The notes below the pieces were generated by a model. The model was not told where the DNA came from and ran no database searches. It worked only from the letters and a program-made list of their open reading frames with translations. Made by a program: the position numbers and the translations under genes. A stretch of 64,000 nt of DNA from Candidatus Accumulibacter phosphatis (lineage in GTDB: Bacteria > Pseudomonadota > Gammaproteobacteria > Burkholderiales > Rhodocyclaceae): NCBI RefSeq assembly GCF_012939955.1, contig NZ_SPMY01000011.1, positions 62,001-126,000 of the forward strand, written 5' to 3'. Shown here piece after piece: positions 45,794-55,582 of the stretch (positions within the stretch are counted from its first letter, which is position 1; the number at the start of each line of letters is the position of its first letter).

Positions 45794-48772
45794 TTACTGT
45801 TCGGCCAGAGCCGAATCGGTCTGCGGCTGATTAGCGACGCCGTAACCGGGAATCCTGCGCTGCAGGAGGTTGATCGGACTCGATCCCAGGCGCGAAAAAT
45901 CGCTCAGTTCAAGTTGCACAAAGGCTCTCGTCGTCGCGTCCGCCTCGGTGGTCTGCAGACGCTGACCGACGACGCGCACCACCCAGCAACCCGCGTTGTA
46001 TTCCAGGCCACCGATAATCTCGATCGGCTGCTTCTGAAGAAACGAGTAGTTGTAGCGACCTACCGCCTGCAAGCGGCCGTTGATCGGCCACTGCCCCGAA
46101 ATGTCGACCTGTTTGATCGGCGTCACCGCCTGCGGATTGTAGCTGTAGGAGGCGTTGACCAGCTTGCCGGCTGCCGGGAAATAGCGCGTCCCGATCGAAA
46201 AGCGGTCGGTCTGCTGATTGTCCACGTCGTACTGTAGCGCCGCGTCGGCATAGACTCGAGGCAACACCTGCCCGGTAAAACCGGCCAGAAAATCAGATCG
46301 GCCCCACTCGCGAGTGGTCGCTCCCGGCAGCGCTACCTTGTCGTCGGTGAAGTAAAGTCGCTGCCCGATCATGCCGCGCATGATCTCACTCCCGGAGGCC
46401 GGATCGATCAGGCGCGAAGACAGAGCGGCGGTCAATTGATTGGCGTTGTTGATACGATCCCAGCCGGAGAACTGGTTGTCGGCAAAAATCTGCGCGAAGT
46501 TGAAGTCGGCCAGCGCGGTATCGAAGATCGGGATGTCATTCTGATCTTCGTACGGGATGTTGAGATAGTAGAGACGTGGCTCGAGGGTCTGCGTGTAGTC
46601 GCGACCGAACCAGTTACTGGGGCGCTCGAAAGTCATCCCCGAATCGACGCTGAAGATAGGCAGGTTGCGATTGATCGAAGTCGGGAGGACGTTCGCCGAG
46701 CCCGGATAGGACAATGCATAGTGCGTGACGTTGACCCCGAGCCGCGGCGTGACATACCACCCTGGCGTCACATAGGGAATTGAAATCTGCGGCTGCATGA
46801 CTGTCCGCTGTCCCTCGACGGTCGACGCATCGGGACGAACAAAATCAGTGTACTGCCCGAAGAAGGCGCTGTCGGTCGAGTAGAAGTCCGGTTGCCGCGC
46901 GTTTAATGTGATTTGCGGCATGAGCTGATAGGGTGGCGTGACCGGATTCTGGGGGTCCGGCTGCAGCGTCTGAAAGGACTGCACGTTGGCCGTCGCGGTC
47001 CACCACCCCCCACCGCTGTAGGTCACCAAGCCTTGCTGCAGAAGCTGCGTTTCAGACGTCTGGGTGATCTCGCTCGACAGGTCAGTGTAGTAGTCGCTGT
47101 CCGAGACCCGGTTGTAGTTAACCGCGCCAGAAAAGCCGTTGCCCGCGACCTGGCTATGCGTCAGCGCCACACCCCAGCGATCCCTGTCCGCCACGCGATC
47201 ATTAGGAAGATACTCGGCGCGCAGGTTGCCGAAATAGGTCCCACCATACGCGGCGTTGAGGTAGCGGAAGTCGGTGCCCATCAGCAGGCCACGTTTGGTG
47301 AGCAGCGTTGGCTCAAACGTGGCGTCCATGTTCGGTGCAATATTCCAGTAGTACGGCAGCGTAAACTCGAAACCGCTGTCACTACTGGAACCATAGCTTG
47401 GCGTCAGAAATCCCGATTTACGCTGGTTGTTGAGCGAAAAGGAAAACCACGGCGCGTAGAGAATCGGCACCCCGAGGAAATGGACGGTGGCGTCGTTACC
47501 GCTGCCCACCTCATTGTCGTAGTCGAGATGCAAAGCGGCGGTACTCAGATACCAGTCGTCATTGCCGGGCTTGCAGGTGGTGTAGGTGGCCGAGTTCAAA
47601 CGGATCTGGTTCTCGCCTTCGAAGTCGATGCGCTGCGCCGTGCCGCGTGCTTCCGTCGTGCCACCATTTGCGCCATCGTGATACTTGAGCGTGGTCTGCC
47701 CGGGCGCCACGCCATAGAAACGGGGTGCCGCAAAACCGCTGGTGAATTCGCTGCCGAGCTCGGTTGACGCCTGGTCGTGAGCCCCCGCGCCGCCAGATTC
47801 CGCGCCCGCCACCGGGCGGGGTGGGCGCTTCACGAGATAGGAAGCATCGTCGAAGAAACCAAATTGATCTTCGAGCCGCATCCGCATCCTGGTACCCGAA
47901 ACGACGTCATCACGCTGCTGAAAGCGCGCACTCCCGACCGCCTCGACTTCGTCGTCCACCGGCCAGTAGGTCATGCGGTCGGCGGTCAATACCTTGTCGA
48001 GCTGGCGCAATTCGGCATTGTCCTGAGCAATGAGCTCCCGGTCGACAATGCCCGATATCCTCTGCGCGCTCAGAAAGGTCGCTTGCGACCCGGCTTCCGT
48101 TTCAGCTGACTGCGGCCTGACGCTTTCCGGCGCCGACGGCGCGGCAGCTGCTTCGGCTTGCGTGGCCGGCACCGGTGCGGGCGCAGGCAAGGACATCGTC
48201 GTGGTGCTCATGGTGGCCGCCGCTGCGTCGGGCGCGTGCGTCGGCGCCACGCTCGCCCGGACATCAGCCGCACCGGCCTCCGGCATCTCCTCGAGCGGCT
48301 CGGCCAGGCGTTGATCGGGCTGGCTGATAACCGGCAGCGGCTGTTCGGCATCCTGCACCAGCGCTGGTTCCGGTTGCACTTCCGGTTGCACTTCCGGTTG
48401 CACTTCCGGTTGCACTTCCTGCCTGGACGCCGTGTCAGGCGTAGCGACGGTTTCGACCGACGGCTGCTTGCTGACTTCGGCCGCAGCTGGCAGCGGCTCT
48501 GCCGTGCTTGTCGGCGCAGGCACGGGTTGCGCCTCGATGAGCGGAGTCAACTCCGGCTTGCTCGCCGCAGGCACGCTCTTTACCTTCGCCACCGGCGGCC
48601 GCTCGAGCGGCACGGCGGGTGCCGCTGCCGGCAAGCCAAGCAAGGCGGGATCGACGCGCAGCGCTGGTTCGGTCTGCGCCTGTGCGAAGCCAGGCAAGCT
48701 GCCGACAAGCGCACTGGCGACACTGCAGCAAAAGATCAAGGTCAGCGGCTTGCGCCGAAAGGGAAACGTCAT
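45794..48772 (-). CDS. lptD: LPS-assembly protein LptD
   Basis: 992 residues, clearly longer than the usual ~750-850. A signal peptide ends around GFAQA; residues ~33-230 are a low-complexity Ala/Pro/Glu/Val region, including four VQPE units. An OstA-N beta-taco follows (~245-325, MTYWPVDDEVEAVGSARFQQ), then the beta-barrel from ~385 with APWFSFSLNNQRKSGFLTP and C-terminal strands ending in PGYG. LptD with LptE inserts lipopolysaccharide into the outer leaflet. The long disordered insert before OstA-N is unusual and may reach into the periplasm; its function is unknown. Confidence 0.94.
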   Translation of the reverse strand: MTFPFRRKPLTLIFCCSVASALVGSLPGFAQAQTEPALRVDPALLGLPAAAPAVPLERPPVAKVKSVPAASKPELTPLIEAQPVPAPTSTAEPLPAAAEVSKQPSVETVATPDTASRQEVQPEVQPEVQPEVQPEPALVQDAEQPLPVISQPDQRLAEPLEEMPEAGAADVRASVAPTHAPDAAAATMSTTTMSLPAPAPVPATQAEAAAAPSAPESVRPQSAETEAGSQATFLSAQRISGIVDRELIAQDNAELRQLDKVLTADRMTYWPVDDEVEAVGSARFQQRDDVVSGTRMRMRLEDQFGFFDDASYLVKRPPRPVAGAESGGAGAHDQASTELGSEFTSGFAAPRFYGVAPGQTTLKYHDGANGGTTEARGTAQRIDFEGENQIRLNSATYTTCKPGNDDWYLSTAALHLDYDNEVGSGNDATVHFLGVPILYAPWFSFSLNNQRKSGFLTPSYGSSSDSGFEFTLPYYWNIAPNMDATFEPTLLTKRGLLMGTDFRYLNAAYGGTYFGNLRAEYLPNDRVADRDRWGVALTHSQVAGNGFSGAVNYNRVSDSDYYTDLSSEITQTSETQLLQQGLVTYSGGGWWTATANVQSFQTLQPDPQNPVTPPYQLMPQITLNARQPDFYSTDSAFFGQYTDFVRPDASTVEGQRTVMQPQISIPYVTPGWYVTPRLGVNVTHYALSYPGSANVLPTSINRNLPIFSVDSGMTFERPSNWFGRDYTQTLEPRLYYLNIPYEDQNDIPIFDTALADFNFAQIFADNQFSGWDRINNANQLTAALSSRLIDPASGSEIMRGMIGQRLYFTDDKVALPGATTREWGRSDFLAGFTGQVLPRVYADAALQYDVDNQQTDRFSIGTRYFPAAGKLVNASYSYNPQAVTPIKQVDISGQWPINGRLQAVGRYNYSFLQKQPIEIIGGLEYNAGCWVVRVVGQRLQTTEADATTRAFVQLELSDFSRLGSSPINLLQRRIPGYGVANQPQTDSALAEQ
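48368..48415. repeat. 12-bp tandem repeat in lptD
   Basis: Four perfect head-to-tail copies of TTCCGGTTGCAC, encoding repeated Val-Gln-Pro-Glu on the minus strand. A copy-number change would keep the frame. Confidence 0.95.
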
Positions 48773-48922
48773 TCCAGAGTCGTCAGTGGAGGAGGATGCG
48801 ACGGATTGCTCGGGTGCCAGGCTGTGGAGTCATTGGCTTCTTGCCTGTGACGGCGCTTCAAGCCGTACCCGGATGGTAAAATCGATCGCACATTTTAGCA
48901 TCATCGTTCAAGGAGAAGCGGC

Positions 48923-49954
48923 ATGCCGCGTACCACCCTGCTGCGCAACTGGCTCGGCCAAGTCTTCGCGCCGGCTTTCCCCGGCTGGGATGTGCACCTC
49001 GAAGCGGCCTCGGCCGACGCCAGCTTTCGGCGTTATTTCCGCGTTCTGCTTCCCGATCAAACGACGCGCATCGTCATGGACGCGCCCCCAGAGAAAGAAG
49101 ACTGCCGCCCCTTTGTCCAGGTCGCCGCGCTGTTTCGCGAGGCCGACGTGCATCTGCCCGAGGTCCTCGCCAGCAATGTCGAACAAGGCTTTCTGCTGCT
49201 CTCCGACCTCGGCAGCACCACTTACCTGAGCGCCCTGCAGGATAGAAGCGTGGCGCCACGACTCTACGCCGATGCCAACCGGGCACTGCTCGCCATCCAG
49301 CTCGCCAGTCGCCCCGACGTCCTGCCGGCATACGACCGCGGGCTCCTCAGCCGCGAGCTGGCTTTGTTTCCCGAGTGGTACCTGCGCCGCCACCTCGGAG
49401 TGAGCATCGACGAAGGCATGCAAGGCACTTTGCAAACGGTGTGCGAAGCGATCCTGGTGAATAACCTGCAACAACCACAGGTATACGTCCATCGCGACTA
49501 CCACTCGCGCAATCTGATGCTCGTCGGCGAGCCCACGCCCGCTTTTCCGAGCAACCCCGGCATTATCGATTTCCAGGATGCGGTCTACGGGCCGCTGACC
49601 TACGATCTCGTCTCGCTTTATCGTGACGCCTACATCGACTGGCCGGAAGATCAGGAGCTCGACTTCGTGATCCGCTACTGGGAAGGGGCGCGCCAGGCCG
49701 GACTGCCGGTACAGACCGATTTCCACGACTTTTATCGCGACTATGAATGGATGGGCGCGCAACGCCAGCTCAAGGTGCTCGGCATCTTTGCCCGCCTCTG
49801 CCATCGCGACGGCAAGAGCGATTACCTGGCCGACATGCCGCGCGTGCTGAGCTATCTGCGTCGTACCTGCGAGCGCTACAGCGAACTGCGGCCGCTCGCC
49901 CGCCTGCTCGACGTGCTCGAGAAGCGCCCGGTCAGCGTCGGCTACAGCTTCTGA
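48923..49954 (+). CDS. amgK: N-acetylmuramate/N-acetylglucosamine anomeric kinase (AmgK-like phosphotransferase)
   Basis: 343 residues with an AAGGAG site. Aminoglycoside-phosphotransferase fold: DASFRRYFRV near residue 32, catalytic VHRDYHSRNLML (~190) and IIDFQDAVYGPLTYDLVSL (~214). In many betaproteobacteria and pseudomonads such a gene is paired with murU. AmgK phosphorylates MurNAc at C1 and feeds the recycling bypass to UDP-MurNAc. The stop overlaps the murU start by one base. It diverges from lptD. Confidence 0.87.
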   Translation: MPRTTLLRNWLGQVFAPAFPGWDVHLEAASADASFRRYFRVLLPDQTTRIVMDAPPEKEDCRPFVQVAALFREADVHLPEVLASNVEQGFLLLSDLGSTTYLSALQDRSVAPRLYADANRALLAIQLASRPDVLPAYDRGLLSRELALFPEWYLRRHLGVSIDEGMQGTLQTVCEAILVNNLQQPQVYVHRDYHSRNLMLVGEPTPAFPSNPGIIDFQDAVYGPLTYDLVSLYRDAYIDWPEDQELDFVIRYWEGARQAGLPVQTDFHDFYRDYEWMGAQRQLKVLGIFARLCHRDGKSDYLADMPRVLSYLRRTCERYSELRPLARLLDVLEKRPVSVGYSF

Positions 49955-50646
49955 TGAAGGCCATGATTCTCGCCGCCGGCCGCGGTGAACGCCTGCGGCC
50001 GCTCACCGACAGCACCCCCAAACCACTGCTAATGGCTGGCGGCAAAGCGCTGATCGTCTGGCATCTGCAAGGCCTGGCAAGAGCCGGCTGGCGTGAAGTG
50101 GTGATCAACCACGCCCATCTCGGCGAACAAATCGAGGCCGCACTGGGCGACGGCAGCGATTTCGGCCTGCGTATCGCTTACTCGCCCGAACCGGTCGGAG
50201 CGCTGGAAACCGCCGGTGGCATCGCCACGGCACTGCCACTGCTTGGCGAGGAAGCCTTTCTGGTGGTCAATGGTGACATCTGGTGCGACTGGGACTTTGC
50301 GCAGGCCAGGCGCATCGCCAGCGCAGTCGACCAGCGCCGCGCCCACCTGCTGCTGGTCGACAATCCAGCGCACCATCCCGGCGGCGACTTCTGCCTCGAC
50401 GGCGAAGACCTGCGCACGGCAGTCGGAACGTGCGACGGAGCGCTCACCTACGCCGGCATTGGCGTTTTCTGGCCCGATTTCTTTGCCTCTGTGGCGGCCG
50501 GCGTGAAGATGAAGCTGCGCCCCTTGCTTGACGCCGGTATTGCCGCAGGTACCGTCACTGGCCAACGCCATGAAGGCCGCTGGGTGGACGTTGGCACCAG
50601 CGAGCGCCTTGCCGAACTCGACCTGGAGCTGGCGCAAAACCGATGA
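49954..50646 (+). CDS. murU: N-acetylmuramate-1-phosphate uridylyltransferase
   Basis: 230 residues. Nucleotidyltransferase start MILAAGRGERLRPLTDSTPK, VVNGDIWCDWDF metal site (~108) and the late EGRWVDVGTSERLAELD. Size and coupling to the AmgK-like kinase identify MurU, which makes UDP-MurNAc in peptidoglycan recycling and bypasses the fosfomycin-sensitive step. A general sugar-1-phosphate nucleotidyltransferase is the alternative. It overlaps pepP by four bases (ATGA). Confidence 0.87.
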   Translation: MKAMILAAGRGERLRPLTDSTPKPLLMAGGKALIVWHLQGLARAGWREVVINHAHLGEQIEAALGDGSDFGLRIAYSPEPVGALETAGGIATALPLLGEEAFLVVNGDIWCDWDFAQARRIASAVDQRRAHLLLVDNPAHHPGGDFCLDGEDLRTAVGTCDGALTYAGIGVFWPDFFASVAAGVKMKLRPLLDAGIAAGTVTGQRHEGRWVDVGTSERLAELDLELAQNR

Positions 50647-51950
50647 GCCACACAACCCACGCCAAACGTCGCCAACGCGTACTCGACAGCCTCGGTGACG
50701 GCGTCGCTGTCCTGGCCACGGCACCCGAGCGTCTGCGCAACCGCGACTCCCATTATCCCTACCGCTTCGACAGCTACTTCTGGTACCTGAGCGGCTTTGC
50801 CGAGCCCGATGCGGTGATGGTCCTGGTGGGCGGCGAGCGCGCGAAAGCGATTCTCTTCTGCCGCGAGAAAAATGAGGAACGCGAAACCTGGGACGGTTTC
50901 CGCTACGGACCTGACGCCGCCGCCGCGGCCTTCGGCTTTTGCGAAGCGCACCCGATCGGACTTCTTGACGACATGCTGCCCAAGCTGATCGCCAACCGCG
51001 CGGCCCTGTGGCACTCGCTGGGTCACGACAGCGAATGGGACCGGCGCATCACCAGCGCGCTGAATACGGTTCGCACTCAGGGGCGCAGTGGCACGCGCGC
51101 GCCCGGAGAAATCCGCGACCTGCGCGGCTTGCTCGACCAGATGCGACTGATCAAGGATGGGCACGAAATCGAGCTCATGCGCCGTGCCGCCGACATTGCT
51201 TCGGCCGGCCACAGCCGCGCCATGCGTGCCTGTCAACCGGGCATGGCCGAGTACGAACTCGAAGCCGAATTGAGTTACGAATTTCGCCGCCGCGGTGCCG
51301 ACGGCCACGCCTACACGCCGATCGTGGCCGGCGGCGCCAATGCCTGCATCCTGCACTACGTCGACAACAACAAACTGCTGGCCAGTCAATCGCTGGTCCT
51401 GATCGATGCCGGCTGCGAGGTCGCTGGCTACGCCTCGGACATCACCCGTACTTTTCCGGTAAGCGGACGCTTTAGCGCCGCCCAACGCGAGGTCTATGAA
51501 ATCGTCCTCGCAGCGCAGCAGGCGGCGATTGCCGCGGTACGCCCGGGTGCCTCGTTCGCCGCCTATCACCAGGCAGCGCTGCGCGTCCTGTCACAGGGGC
51601 TGATCGATCTCAAGCTGCTCAGCGGCAGCGTGGACGGCGCCATCGAGAGCGAAGCCTACAAGCCGTGGTACATGCACCGCACCGGCCACTGGCTCGGCCT
51701 GGACGTTCACGACGCCGGCGAATACAAGACTGGCAGCGCAGACGACGACTGGGTCAGGCTGCTTCCCGGCATGACCCTGACCGTCGAGCCGGGCCTCTAC
51801 TTGCGGCCCGGCAGTGCCGTCCCGGAGCATCTGCACGGCATTGGCGTGCGCATCGAGGACGACGTCCTGGTGACCAGCGACGGCTGCCTGACCTACACCA
51901 ACGCGCCACGAACGATCGCCGAAATCGAGGAAGTGATGCGCCATGAGTGA
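50643..51950 (+). CDS. pepP: Xaa-Pro aminopeptidase P
   Basis: 435 residues. The N-terminal aminopeptidase-P domain contains FRYGPDAAAAAFGF and YFWYLSGFAEPDAV; the C-terminal creatinase fold has metal ligands in IDAGCEVAGYASDITRTFP (two Asp), HRTGHWLGLDVHD (His), MTLTVEPGLY (Glu) and GVRIEDDVLVT (Glu). It removes an N-terminal residue before proline. It overlaps murU by four bases and ubiH by eight, as in the conserved pepP-ubiH pairing. Confidence 0.95.
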   Translation: MSHTTHAKRRQRVLDSLGDGVAVLATAPERLRNRDSHYPYRFDSYFWYLSGFAEPDAVMVLVGGERAKAILFCREKNEERETWDGFRYGPDAAAAAFGFCEAHPIGLLDDMLPKLIANRAALWHSLGHDSEWDRRITSALNTVRTQGRSGTRAPGEIRDLRGLLDQMRLIKDGHEIELMRRAADIASAGHSRAMRACQPGMAEYELEAELSYEFRRRGADGHAYTPIVAGGANACILHYVDNNKLLASQSLVLIDAGCEVAGYASDITRTFPVSGRFSAAQREVYEIVLAAQQAAIAAVRPGASFAAYHQAALRVLSQGLIDLKLLSGSVDGAIESEAYKPWYMHRTGHWLGLDVHDAGEYKTGSADDDWVRLLPGMTLTVEPGLYLRPGSAVPEHLHGIGVRIEDDVLVTSDGCLTYTNAPRTIAEIEEVMRHE

Positions 51951-53166
51951 GCAGCTGAAGGATACCGAAAGCACCACCGGCGCCAGCGATGAGAGCAGCG
52001 TCGACGTCGCCATCATCGGTGCCGGGCCGGTCGGCATGGCGCTCGCCCTGGCGCTGGCGGCGGGGCCGCAGCGCGTACTGCTGCTCGACAGCCGCGCGCG
52101 TGCTGCCTGGTCCGGCGATCCGCGCGCCTTGGCGCTGGCGCATGGCAGCCGCCAGCTCCTCGAACACCTCGGCGCCTGGAACACCGCTGCGGCGACGGCA
52201 ATCGAGAGCATCCACGTTTCGCAGCGCGGTGGCTTCGGCCGCACGCTGATCGACGCCAGGGAATATGGGATTGCCGCACTCGGCTACGTGATGCGCTACC
52301 GCGATCTCGCGGCCACCCTCGATGCGAGCATCGATGCGCACAGCACGGCAACTCAGCGCCTGTACAGCCGTACCGTGCTGGGCATCACCACCGACAGCGA
52401 GGCTGCCGAGATTACTCTGGCCGAGCCAGCCGCAGCAGCCGGCAACACCGCCGCACCACGCCGTATCCGGGCCAGACTCGTCGTCCATGCCGAAGGCACT
52501 CCCGCCAGTGACCCCGCGGTGCGCGTGTACGATTATCGGCAGCACGCCATCGTCGCCGAGGTTCGCCCCGTTCCTGGCCACCAGCATCGGGCATGGGAAC
52601 GCTTCACTCCCAACGGTCCGCTGGCGCTGCTGCCGCTGGCCGAGGACTACTCGCTGGTGTTTACCGTAGCGCCGGAAGAAGCCGCTCGCTTGCTCGACCT
52701 CGACGAGGAGGCTTTCCTCGCCGCCTTGCGTGCACAGTTCGGCAGCCGCCTCGATTTTGTCGCCAGCAGCCCGCGCGCCAGCTTTCCTCTTGCGCTGCGC
52801 GTCCGCGAGCAGCTGGTCGACCCACGCCAGGTATGGATCGGCAACGCCGCACAAAGCCTGCACCCGGTCTCCGGCCAAGGCTTCAATCTCGGCTTGCGCG
52901 ACGCCTGGGCGCTCGCCGCCGCGCTGCTTGCCAACGCCAGCGGCGACGCGGGTGATGCCGCCACCCTGGACAGCTACGCGCGCGCGCGCCGCCTTGACCG
53001 CAAGGGCAGTATCGCTTTCACCGACGGCATCGTGCGCGTCTTTGGCAATGACCTGGCACCGCTACGCATCGCTCGTGGCCTCGGACTGCTGGCGCTCGAC
53101 GTCTTGCCACCTCTACGCCACTTCGTTGCCAGGCGAATGATCTGGGGCGCCCGCGCCTGGCCCTAG
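51943..53166 (+). CDS. ubiH: UbiH/UbiF-family FAD monooxygenase
   Basis: 407 residues. FAD motif AIIGAGPVGMALALALA (~19), a DS/DG-type middle block (VYDYRQHAIVAEV), and the second FAD motif with GNAAQSLHPVSGQGFNLGLRD (~299-319). It belongs to the ubiquinone hydroxylases; the pepP-ubiH overlap favours UbiH. Ring-position specificity cannot be decided from sequence alone. Confidence 0.9.
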   Translation: MSEQLKDTESTTGASDESSVDVAIIGAGPVGMALALALAAGPQRVLLLDSRARAAWSGDPRALALAHGSRQLLEHLGAWNTAAATAIESIHVSQRGGFGRTLIDAREYGIAALGYVMRYRDLAATLDASIDAHSTATQRLYSRTVLGITTDSEAAEITLAEPAAAAGNTAAPRRIRARLVVHAEGTPASDPAVRVYDYRQHAIVAEVRPVPGHQHRAWERFTPNGPLALLPLAEDYSLVFTVAPEEAARLLDLDEEAFLAALRAQFGSRLDFVASSPRASFPLALRVREQLVDPRQVWIGNAAQSLHPVSGQGFNLGLRDAWALAAALLANASGDAGDAATLDSYARARRLDRKGSIAFTDGIVRVFGNDLAPLRIARGLGLLALDVLPPLRHFVARRMIWGARAWP

Positions 53167-53315
53167 ACCATCCCCGGAGAACTAGTAGCGCCGACTGAGC
53201 GCTCGCGCCAGCCACCGCAGGCAAGGAAAATCTCGTCGCTTCAGTTCGCTTTTGCGGGTGATTCCGCTAGACTTCGTCGCTTCCCCAGTCCCTGCCAAAG
53301 CGCCCTGACGATCCC

Positions 53316-54212
53316 ATGCCGCAAAACAACATTACCCCACCGCTGATAGAGTTCAAGGGAAGCACCCTGCCGGTCGTCACGGTCAGCCTGCGATCCCTGC
53401 AACTGGGCGAACTCGGCGAAGCAGCCAACGCCCTGTTCGGTGACGATCCGTTTTTCGATGGCGAGGCGGCGGTGCTCGACTTGTCACAGGCTGGCGCGGT
53501 GTCGTCGGCGAAATGGCAGTTTTTGAAAGAGCTTTTCCGAGCCCACGGGCTGAATGTGATGGGTGTACGGGGCGGCAGCGACGAGCTTCGCCAGAGTGCC
53601 CGCACTGCCGGCCTGCCGACCTACGCGGCGGTCGACCGTTCGGCACGCGCACTGCCGCCAGCTGATGAGGAGCGTTCAGGGCCCGCGCCAACCGGCGCGC
53701 CGGCAATGGCGGCAGCAGCGCCGCCGCCAGCGCCTCCGGCAGCGAAACCCGAGCCCACTGCCAGTACGCTTGCAAGCACCAAGTCGGCGACACTGTTCCT
53801 CACCCGGCCCTTGCGTTCCGGGCAACAGATCTATGCTCGTGGTGGCGACCTGGTCGTTCTCGCCGCGATCAACTCTGGTGCCGAAGTGATCGCCGACGGC
53901 CACATCCACATCTACGCCCCCTTGCACGGTCGCGCGCTGGCAGGCGCCAGCGGCGACACCGAGGCGCGCATTTTCAGCACCCGTTTCGATGCTCAACTGG
54001 TCTCGATTGCGGGCCTCTACCGGACTTTCGACAGCGGCGTTCCGGCCGACCTGGCAGGCCAGACGGTACAGGTCAGGCTCACTGAAAAAAACTGGCGACA
54101 GCTTAGGGAAACTCATCGTCGAGCCGATCTAGACGGATTAACAACGATGCAGGCACTGGCAATAGCATTGCAACGACGGCGCCAGTCAACAGAACTCCCA
54201 TTCTGCGGGTAG
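53316..54212 (+). CDS. minC: Septum site-determining protein MinC, possibly frameshifted at its 3' end
   Basis: 298 residues as read. The N-terminal domain (~1-110) precedes an Ala/Pro linker (~130-155) and the beta-helical C-domain (FLTRPLRSGQQIYARGGDLV, GRALAGASGDTEARIFSTRFD). It inhibits FtsZ assembly with MinD. The last ~40 residues after VQVRLTEK are atypical. A run of seven A at 54084-54090 ends homology; removing one A would give RLTEKLATA and a TAG at 54104-54106, a normal-looking MinC end. Confidence 0.9.
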   Translation: MPQNNITPPLIEFKGSTLPVVTVSLRSLQLGELGEAANALFGDDPFFDGEAAVLDLSQAGAVSSAKWQFLKELFRAHGLNVMGVRGGSDELRQSARTAGLPTYAAVDRSARALPPADEERSGPAPTGAPAMAAAAPPPAPPAAKPEPTASTLASTKSATLFLTRPLRSGQQIYARGGDLVVLAAINSGAEVIADGHIHIYAPLHGRALAGASGDTEARIFSTRFDAQLVSIAGLYRTFDSGVPADLAGQTVQVRLTEKNWRQLRETHRRADLDGLTTMQALAIALQRRRQSTELPFCG

Positions 54213-54243
54213 AATCCCAGCTTTAACCTGCGGGGAAAGATCT

Positions 54244-55065
54244 GTGACACGTATCGTCGTCGTAACGTCCGGCAAGGGTGGGGTCGGCAAGACCACCACC
54301 AGCGCCAGCTTCGCATCAGGCCTCGCTCTGCGTGGTTACAAAACTGCGGTCATTGATTTTGACGTCGGCTTGCGCAACCTCGACCTGATCATGGGCTGCG
54401 AGCGCCGTGTGGTCTATGACCTGGTCAACGTCCTCAACGGCGAGGCAACGCTCACTCAGGCGCTGATCAAGGACAAGCATTGCGAGAACGGCAATCTCTT
54501 CGTCTTGCCAGCTTCACAGACTCGCGACAAGGACGCGCTCAGCGAAGAAGGAGTGGAGAAAGTTCTCAAGGAACTCGAACACATGGCCTTCGATTACGTC
54601 ATCTGCGATTCACCGGCGGGCATCGAGCGCGGCGCAGTTCTGGCCCTGACCTTTGCCGACGAGGCGCTGGTGGTCAGCAATCCCGAGGTGTCCTCGGTAC
54701 GCGACTCAGATCGTATCCTGGGCATCATCCAGGCCAAGTCACGCCGCGCCCTGAGCGGCGGCGAGCCGGTCAAGGAGCATCTGCTGATTACGCGCTATTC
54801 GCCCAAGCGCGTCGAGGACGGGGAAATGCTCTCGTACAAGGACGTGCAGGAGATTCTGCGCGTGCCGATCATCGGCGTCATTCCCGAGTCCGAGGTGGTA
54901 CTGCAATCGTCAAACGCTGGCTCACCGGCGATCCACCTTGCCGGTAGCGACGTTGCCGGCGCTTACCTTGACGTGGTTGGCCGTTTCCTCGGCGAAACCA
55001 TCCCGCTACGTTACGTCGACTACGAGAAGCCCGGCCTGTTCAAGCGATTCTTCGGGGGGAAATAA
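54244..55065 (+). CDS. minD: Septum site-determining ATPase MinD
   Basis: 273 residues, starting with GTG behind GGGGAAAG. Deviant Walker [10 protein letters not shown] (~11-19), [28 protein letters not shown] and the membrane-targeting C-terminal helix ([11 protein letters not shown]). It recruits MinC to the membrane and cycles with MinE. minE follows after two bases. Confidence 0.97.
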   Translation: MTRIVVVTSGKGGVGKTTTSASFASGLALRGYKTAVIDFDVGLRNLDLIMGCERRVVYDLVNVLNGEATLTQALIKDKHCENGNLFVLPASQTRDKDALSEEGVEKVLKELEHMAFDYVICDSPAGIERGAVLALTFADEALVVSNPEVSSVRDSDRILGIIQAKSRRALSGGEPVKEHLLITRYSPKRVEDGEMLSYKDVQEILRVPIIGVIPESEVVLQSSNAGSPAIHLAGSDVAGAYLDVVGRFLGETIPLRYVDYEKPGLFKRFFGGK

Positions 55066-55067
55066 GG

Positions 55068-55337
55068 ATGTCCCTGTTCTCCCTGATCTTCGGCGGCAGC
55101 AAGCCCAGGACGGCGTCCATTGCCAAGGAACGCCTGCAACTGATCATTGCCCACGAACGCAACGGCAGCAACAACACGCCGGACTTCCTGCCAGCCTTGC
55201 AGCAGGAATTGATGGCCGTGATTTCCAAGTACATCTCGGTCAACCCCGACGACATCAAGGTGTCAATCGAGAAGCAGGGAAACATGGAAGTTCTCGAGGT
55301 GAACATCGTCATGCCGGACACCGCCAGCAAGACCTAG
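55068..55337 (+). CDS. minE: Cell division topological specificity factor MinE
   Basis: 89 residues. Membrane-binding start (SLFSLIFGG), the anti-MinCD segment [12 protein letters not shown] (~22-33) and the C-terminal beta/alpha domain ending in [10 protein letters not shown]. It stimulates MinD ATPase and drives pole-to-pole oscillation. Confidence 0.96.
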   Translation: MSLFSLIFGGSKPRTASIAKERLQLIIAHERNGSNNTPDFLPALQQELMAVISKYISVNPDDIKVSIEKQGNMEVLEVNIVMPDTASKT

Positions 55338-55582
55338 GTTGAGGCTCAACGGCCAAGCTGGGCGCCACGGCGCCAGAATGAGAGCCGGAGGCTGCCGCCT
55401 CGCACCCCGAAAACGGGGCTTGACTACCTTGCCTGAGAGTGCCGCTTGGTGATTGGTCTGCGGGCCACGCGATATCGGGAAACCCGACTGATGAATCTCG
55501 TCGGCAGGCAAGATCGTCTGTTTTTCGGGCGCCAATCGCGGTAGAATTCCGATCTTGCCTTGCGCCCCGGCACCTCACCGCC
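55338..55582. other. Interval between minE and dusB with hairpins
   Basis: No gene. It contains several GC-rich inverted repeats, including GGCGCC-ACG-GCGCC and CCCCG-AAAA-CGGGG (55405-55418), without a T-run. They may end the min transcript. The dusB-fis promoter should lie at the right end. Confidence 0.5.

Noticed and set aside
48368-48415. CRISPR-like direct repeats
   Set aside because: The 12-bp units are contiguous, without spacers, and are coding repeats in lptD; the purD repeats are the same kind of artefact.
48773-48922. Sigma-70 promoter for amgK (TAAAAT at 48877)
   Set aside because: The -10-like hexamer has no good -35 partner at 16-18 bases; left out as unsupported.
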